This document shows, piece by piece, positions 59,514-64,000 of a stretch of 64,000 nucleotides of DNA. The stretch is from NCBI GenBank assembly GCA_003650925.1, contig QMSP01000007.1, positions 18,800 to 82,799 on the forward strand, written 5' to 3'. The position numbers and the translations under genes were made by a program. The notes beneath the pieces were generated by a model. It saw only the letters and a list, made by a program, of their open reading frames with translations, searched no databases and was not told the origin of the DNA. Source of the stretch: Thermoprotei archaeon. GTDB taxonomy: Archaea; Thermoproteota; Thermoprotei; QMSL01. Within the stretch, counting starts at the first letter, position 1. Every line of letters begins with the position of its first letter.

Positions 59514-60121
59514 AGTCCACACGGCATAAAGTGCTAAACACGTTGGCATACATTATATCATACGTATTCTGTGCTCCATTGTTCTCTCTCTACATAGCTC
59601 TACTCATAATTTTCAAGGAGCCTTTAGATATGAAATGGCATATCCGCTTGCTAGTCTCTCTCCTCACGTTAGTAGTAGCGCCTACAATACATATAGCCTA
59701 TGCTCGTGTCAAGGGAGAAGTAGACTTCTTTGTAAGTGATAAAAGGAAGAGGCCTAAATTCTTCATCGCTCCTATCATAGGATATATCTTTGGTGCAGCT
59801 CTTTTTCACATATGGGGAGATGTGCTTCTTGCACTATACCATTTCTGCTACTTAGTCATAAGCACAACCACGGCATTCTTCACTATCGTATATGCTAAAG
59901 TGAGCGTACACATGGCTGGCATTACAGGCCCCATAACTTTCGTAGTCCTCACCATAGACCACAGATTAGCTCCTCTATACCTGATATCAATTCCAGTAGC
60001 ATGGGCTAGAATTTCCACTAGAGCGCACAGCCCAAGGGAAGTGATGCTGGGTGCTCTGGTAGCTCCCCTGATGGTGCTCATAGTGCTGATGATGGCTAAG
60101 GCCCTAGGTGTCCTATCCTAG
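59510..60121 (+). CDS. polytopic membrane protein, possibly PAP2-like
   Basis: Multiple TM segments; KVSVHMAGITGP...ARISTRAHSPREVMLGALV. Confidence 0.5.
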   Translation: MKSTRHKVLNTLAYIISYVFCAPLFSLYIALLIIFKEPLDMKWHIRLLVSLLTLVVAPTIHIAYARVKGEVDFFVSDKRKRPKFFIAPIIGYIFGAALFHIWGDVLLALYHFCYLVISTTTAFFTIVYAKVSVHMAGITGPITFVVLTIDHRLAPLYLISIPVAWARISTRAHSPREVMLGALVAPLMVLIVLMMAKALGVLS

Positions 60122-61319
60122 TCTGTACAATGACGCATTTAAGCCCTGCATCATTCAAGATCTTTTTAACACGCAACATCTCATCCACACTAGGCCTTAC
60201 CAAATCTCTTCTCCTGAAGGCGGGGAAATAATCCAGAACACATACTTGAACATCTGAATCTATAGAGGCCAGCTTCTCTCCTATTTTAGCTACCTCCTCC
60301 CAGCTCATGAACTCCTTGTTGTAGGGTATTCCAACGCCGAGATAAACCTCCTCCTTATAGTGATCTATCACGTATTTGATCGCATTCCAAGCTGTTTTTA
60401 GATACCTCTCGGCCAGCTCTTTATCGCTTATACCAGTTATCTTCATGAATGTTTCCACGTAGAGGCCTTTAGGCTCTATGCCTATATTGTTGCAACCTGC
60501 ACTTACGAGCTCGTCTATATAGTCTGGAGTTAACAAAGTACCGTTGCTGTCCAGATGCAGTCTAGCTTCCTTATCTGGATTTAGCTTTCTTAGCTCCTTA
60601 AAGTATTCAATGAGCCATCTCTTGTTAAGCGTGGGCTCTCCACCGCTTATGGCAAGTCCTTTCACTCTATACCTTCTCCTGTAGTATGTGAGGATCTTGG
60701 CAGCCTCCTTTGGAGTCATAGGAGTAGAGGTGTTATCATATGTAACAGCATAGTTCTGACACTGCGGACACCTTAGGTTACATCCAGCAACCCAGATAGC
60801 CACCTCTATGTATCTCCCTAGCTTCTTCTCTCTCCATGGAGTTGCTTTCCCTCCCACGGGATGTGGTTCAGGCCCATGGACTATTCTGAGAGGCTCTCTT
60901 CCTGACGTGTTAGTATCTATCTTCATGCCTTCCTCTACAGGCGTGATACATGACCTCACTAATTCGCCATTGACCACAACAGCGCATGTCCAACATCCTC
61001 CAGTTCCACATGGAGCTTGAAGATCTCCTTCGCCTGGATATATACCTACTCTGAATCCTATCATCTCAAGGGCTTTCCTTACCGTTATTCTCTCAGGGAC
61101 GTAGTAATCCTCATCATTGATATTAACCCTGACAAGCCTTCGCTTTTCCTTAACCCTTCTGATGACTCTAGCCTCATAGGGACATGCCCAATAGCAGCTT
61201 AGACATCCTGCACATCCTCTAGAGCTATAACACATAGCTACCATAGTGCAGAATCCACATCCTCTGCATTTGTTAGGGTCTATTTCGCATATTGTAGTTT
61301 CAACCTCTCCCTCTTGCAA
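60096..61319 (-). CDS. multi-cluster radical SAM protein (4Fe-4S ferredoxin + 2Fe-2S ferredoxin + radical SAM)
   Basis: CRGCGFCTMVAMC..CAGCLSCYWAC; APCGTGGCWTCAVVVNGELVRSC; GCNLRCPQCQNY; ISGGEPTLN. Confidence 0.85.
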   Translation of the reverse strand: MQEGEVETTICEIDPNKCRGCGFCTMVAMCYSSRGCAGCLSCYWACPYEARVIRRVKEKRRLVRVNINDEDYYVPERITVRKALEMIGFRVGIYPGEGDLQAPCGTGGCWTCAVVVNGELVRSCITPVEEGMKIDTNTSGREPLRIVHGPEPHPVGGKATPWREKKLGRYIEVAIWVAGCNLRCPQCQNYAVTYDNTSTPMTPKEAAKILTYYRRRYRVKGLAISGGEPTLNKRWLIEYFKELRKLNPDKEARLHLDSNGTLLTPDYIDELVSAGCNNIGIEPKGLYVETFMKITGISDKELAERYLKTAWNAIKYVIDHYKEEVYLGVGIPYNKEFMSWEEVAKIGEKLASIDSDVQVCVLDYFPAFRRRDLVRPSVDEMLRVKKILNDAGLKCVIVQTRIGHLGP

Positions 61320-61407
61320 TGTTAACCACTCCTCTTGATAACTAAACTCTTAGGGAACTAATCTAAATTAACCCCTACGTCTAACAATAGTCATGAGGTG
61401 AAACTCA

Positions 61408-62091
61408 TTGAGGCTTATCATACCACGATGGATATTCTTCATAGGAGCAGCTATAGTGATTGCCTTTGTACTCCTATACTACATAGTGGGGATTCCTTAT
61501 CTACCAACAGGTCCCACCTACAGGCTGGAGAATGTCAAGGTCATGATAGTCCTCTTTGAGAACTATCAGCCTAGAGAACTGCATCCAGTGCTTAAGGCAC
61601 TTGATAGGGAAGGTGCTACAATATACATACTAGCTGTAAATAAGAGTGTAGGAGCTAGTATTGAGTATCACATGTACATCATGGACATCGTAGACAAGTT
61701 TGAGCTCTATGCTGATACATGTGACGCCATAGTGATCATTGGAGGCAAGGGCGTATATGATAGAGTTGTAGGCATCATAGAGGATCCTGGAGTAGAGCTT
61801 GTTGGCAGGCTGTGCTCTAAGTTCAGAGAGAAGGGAAAGCTAGTAGCAGCCATATGTGCTGCACCTGCTATATTGGCCAAGGCTGGGATACTGAAAGGAG
61901 TCAGGGCTACGTGTTTCCCTTCCAGTGAGCTAGTGGAAATACTTAGAGCTCATGGCGCTATATATGTTGATATGAATGCTGATGTAGTCATAGATGATGG
62001 AATAATGACTGCAGTAGGCCCTGATGTAGCTGATAAATTCGCTGAGGCCATAGTAGAATACTTGGTAGAGCAGAAGACTAAGACTGGCTAA
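61408..62091 (+). CDS. DJ-1/PfpI-family protein with N-terminal TM segment
   Basis: VKVMIVLFENYQPRELHPVLKALDREGATIYIL; VAAICAAPAILAKAGILKGVRATCFPS. Confidence 0.85.
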   Translation: MRLIIPRWIFFIGAAIVIAFVLLYYIVGIPYLPTGPTYRLENVKVMIVLFENYQPRELHPVLKALDREGATIYILAVNKSVGASIEYHMYIMDIVDKFELYADTCDAIVIIGGKGVYDRVVGIIEDPGVELVGRLCSKFREKGKLVAAICAAPAILAKAGILKGVRATCFPSSELVEILRAHGAIYVDMNADVVIDDGIMTAVGPDVADKFAEAIVEYLVEQKTKTG

Positions 62092-62120
62092 GCTTTTTAT
62101 ATCAGCAGCTAGGACAAGAG

Positions 62121-62176
62121 TACTCTGAGAGGCGGGGCTGGCCTGAGAAGTGATGAACCGTTGGGCGCTTGACCGA
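62121..62176 (+). ncRNA. C/D-box guide sRNA candidate (sR-H)
   Basis: CUGAGA(C-like)-GGCGGGGCUGGC(12)-CUGA-GAA-GUGAUGA-ACCGUUGGGCGC(12)-UUGA; TTTATATC about 29 nt upstream. Confidence 0.65.
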
Positions 62177-62196
62177 AGGGGATGACGAGATTAACT

Positions 62197-63429
62197 CTAT
62201 TGAGCATATACATGAGGCTCATCGCATATTATGAATAGCTCGCCCACTCTGAGCTTTGTCTCCTCACATATATCCTCCATTAAGCGTGAGAGAGCATAGA
62301 TGTTGAACTTTGAGGCGTGTACTATATCCCATGATCTAAAGCTAGCCCTGAGGTTTAGGACGTTTCGTCTTATCTGTAGATGTATTTCAGTTAGACAAGG
62401 GACTTCATCAGCTCTATGATCTATTGCTGGATTGAAGAATGCCACATGAGCTCTTGTGGTAAAGCCCCCTATTGCGTTCTTCAACTTCTCAATAGCTACC
62501 TCTAGCTGATTTAGTCCGAAGTGTCTGAATATCCTCTCACCATACGTATATGACTCATTATCGCCCAGCTCTGCCCTCATGAACTCGTGTTTATAATATG
62601 TCTCCAAGGGCTCCAAGTCTTCATCTCCCCATTCACTAGGCTTTTCTATTATGAGAGCTAGGAATGGCAGGACTATCCTCCTCGTATTCCTATCCCTTTC
62701 GTGAAGCTCTTCACCATACCTGCTCATGACATCATTTAAGGCATAATAGGCTTTCCAAGCCTCATCCACTCTGACTACTATGGCATCTCCAAGCACGACT
62801 AAGTCATAGCTAAGGCTTCTTATCACTGCTTCCTCAAAAGCTCCTCTATCATATAGCGTATAGGTCTTGCCCTTGAGAGTAATTGTCCTTGCATTCTCCG
62901 GCTCCTGAAGGCAACAGCTTATAATGTATTTCACTAAATCTCTTACATCATCATCCTCTACATCCATTTCTGTCATATCAATTATGCTCACCTGCTTAAG
63001 CAATCGTTCAAGGCGTCTTCTTCCTATGACCTCTAGCCTTGGATCACTCAATCTGCGCTGAGCTAGTAATCTATATATCTCACCTACTCTATGCCCTTTT
63101 GACTTACCAACCACTATGAGCCACCTTATGTTGGGATTATATAAAAGAGTCTCACACACGAAGTAAGTTCCAAACTCTGTGTTCTGAAGACCAGCTATGG
63201 CAGCACCATAGGCCACAAATTCCTTACAGTATCTCATGTACTCCTCATACTTCTCCAGATCCTCCTTTGTAACATCATAGCCCTTCATTGGATAGGCATA
63301 CGGATATATGACGAGAACAGCTACTGGACTAAGTGGATTTCCATATACAACATGTGGAAACTTTACTCTATAGACTATACCAACTACCTTGTGCACATTT
63401 TGACTTCTGAGCAAGATTAAGGAATTCAA
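62197..63429 (-). CDS. fusion of MtrA-like domain with thymidylate-synthase-like domain
   Basis: AAIAGLQNTEFGTYFVCETLLYNPNIRWLIVVGKSKGHRVGEIYRLL; PCLTEIHLQIRRNVLNLRASFRSWDIVHASKFNIYALSRLMEDICEETKLRVGELFIICDEPHVY. Confidence 0.8.
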   Translation of the reverse strand: MNSLILLRSQNVHKVVGIVYRVKFPHVVYGNPLSPVAVLVIYPYAYPMKGYDVTKEDLEKYEEYMRYCKEFVAYGAAIAGLQNTEFGTYFVCETLLYNPNIRWLIVVGKSKGHRVGEIYRLLAQRRLSDPRLEVIGRRRLERLLKQVSIIDMTEMDVEDDDVRDLVKYIISCCLQEPENARTITLKGKTYTLYDRGAFEEAVIRSLSYDLVVLGDAIVVRVDEAWKAYYALNDVMSRYGEELHERDRNTRRIVLPFLALIIEKPSEWGDEDLEPLETYYKHEFMRAELGDNESYTYGERIFRHFGLNQLEVAIEKLKNAIGGFTTRAHVAFFNPAIDHRADEVPCLTEIHLQIRRNVLNLRASFRSWDIVHASKFNIYALSRLMEDICEETKLRVGELFIICDEPHVYAQ

Positions 63430-63545
63430 CCTAGCTCTCTTTCCTTGGGCATGTCTATCAGACGAATATCCGAGTCTACTCTCTAGTATTATGCCCCCTC
63501 TAGGCTAGGAGTCGAGGAATAGTATTTTAACCCCTTGCACTAGCT

Positions 63546-64000
63546 CTACACTTCTCTTCTAAGCCCTTCGTCTATTTTAACAACCCATCCTCGTCTAGCG
63601 CCTGCCTTGATCCCTGCCCTTAACACCTTATCCCCAGCCTTCTCTGAGGGGACTAGAGCTATCAAGGATCCTCCCAGCCCAGCTCCAGATATTTTAACGC
63701 CTAGTGCGCCTGCTTGTAGGGCTGCGTCTCTGATCCTCTCGAGCTCTGGAAGGCTCACTTCATATAGATCTCTCAACATCTCATGCTGATAATTCATCAC
63801 CAGACCTATGATCGCTAGTTCACTGCCCCACTTCTTTTCAGCATTCTTTGCTAACTCAATAGCATCCTTGCTTACTCCCCTCATGAACTGATGAGCTTCC
63901 TCAATGGTATAGATCTCCCCTTTAAGCATGCTAAGAGCCATCATCGTGGACTCATGGACTCTTAGTGTGAACAATATCCTGTCCCTTGATTTTGGAGGTA
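63546..64000 (-). CDS. mvk: mevalonate kinase, C-terminal portion (truncated by window)
   Basis: PELERIRDAALQAGALGVKISGAGLGGSLIALV; frame open to window end. Confidence 0.8.
   Translation of the reverse strand, partial: PPKSRDRILFTLRVHESTMMALSMLKGEIYTIEEAHQFMRGVSKDAIELAKNAEKKWGSELAIIGLVMNYQHEMLRDLYEVSLPELERIRDAALQAGALGVKISGAGLGGSLIALVPSEKAGDKVLRAGIKAGARRGWVVKIDEGLRREV

Noticed and set aside
1-64000. tRNA, rRNA, CRISPR arrays, IS elements, toxin-antitoxin or defence islands
   Set aside because: Looked for T-arm GGTTCRA patterns, regularly spaced direct repeats and transposase/Cas-like translations; none convincing in this window.

Overview
This 64 kb window is a compact, gene-dense archaeal chromosome segment. 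Archaeal markers include class I LysRS, Thg1-like protein, HMG-CoA reductase, isopentenyl phosphate kinase, mevalonate kinase, TATA-box promoters and C/D-box sRNAs. I see no rRNA, no convincing tRNA, no CRISPR array and no transposase. Most of the window is housekeeping genes: aminoacyl-tRNA synthetases K, D, H and N, pyruvate kinase, glutamine synthetase, GuaA, TrpB, mevalonate-pathway genes, and ABC, ECF and MgtE-like transport. The most interesting signals are these. (1) About nine candidate C/D-box guide sRNAs sit in intergenic gaps. They have near-invariant 12-nt guide spacing, and most have a TATA-like box about 29-36 nt upstream of box C; one run of three lies at 29.88-30.13 kb. (2) A standalone intein-shaped protein (21129-22346) has Hint and degenerate LAGLIDADG segments but no exteins, which suggests a domesticated or fossil intein. 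(3) A GC-rich hairpin locus at 28.74-28.80 kb carries an 18-nt exact antisense match, from memory, to conserved archaeal 16S rRNA (..GCGCGGUGAAUACGUCCC..). It is one of four structured GC-rich intergenic elements. (4) Unusual enzymes: an MtrA-like/thymidylate-synthase-like fusion, an NrdD-like protein that stops before the glycyl-radical module, a 4Fe-4S/2Fe-2S/radical-SAM fusion, an orphan corrinoid protein, a MobB/4Fe-4S fusion and a membrane-anchored Lon-type protease without an AAA domain. All family calls come from reading the translations; no database search was run.
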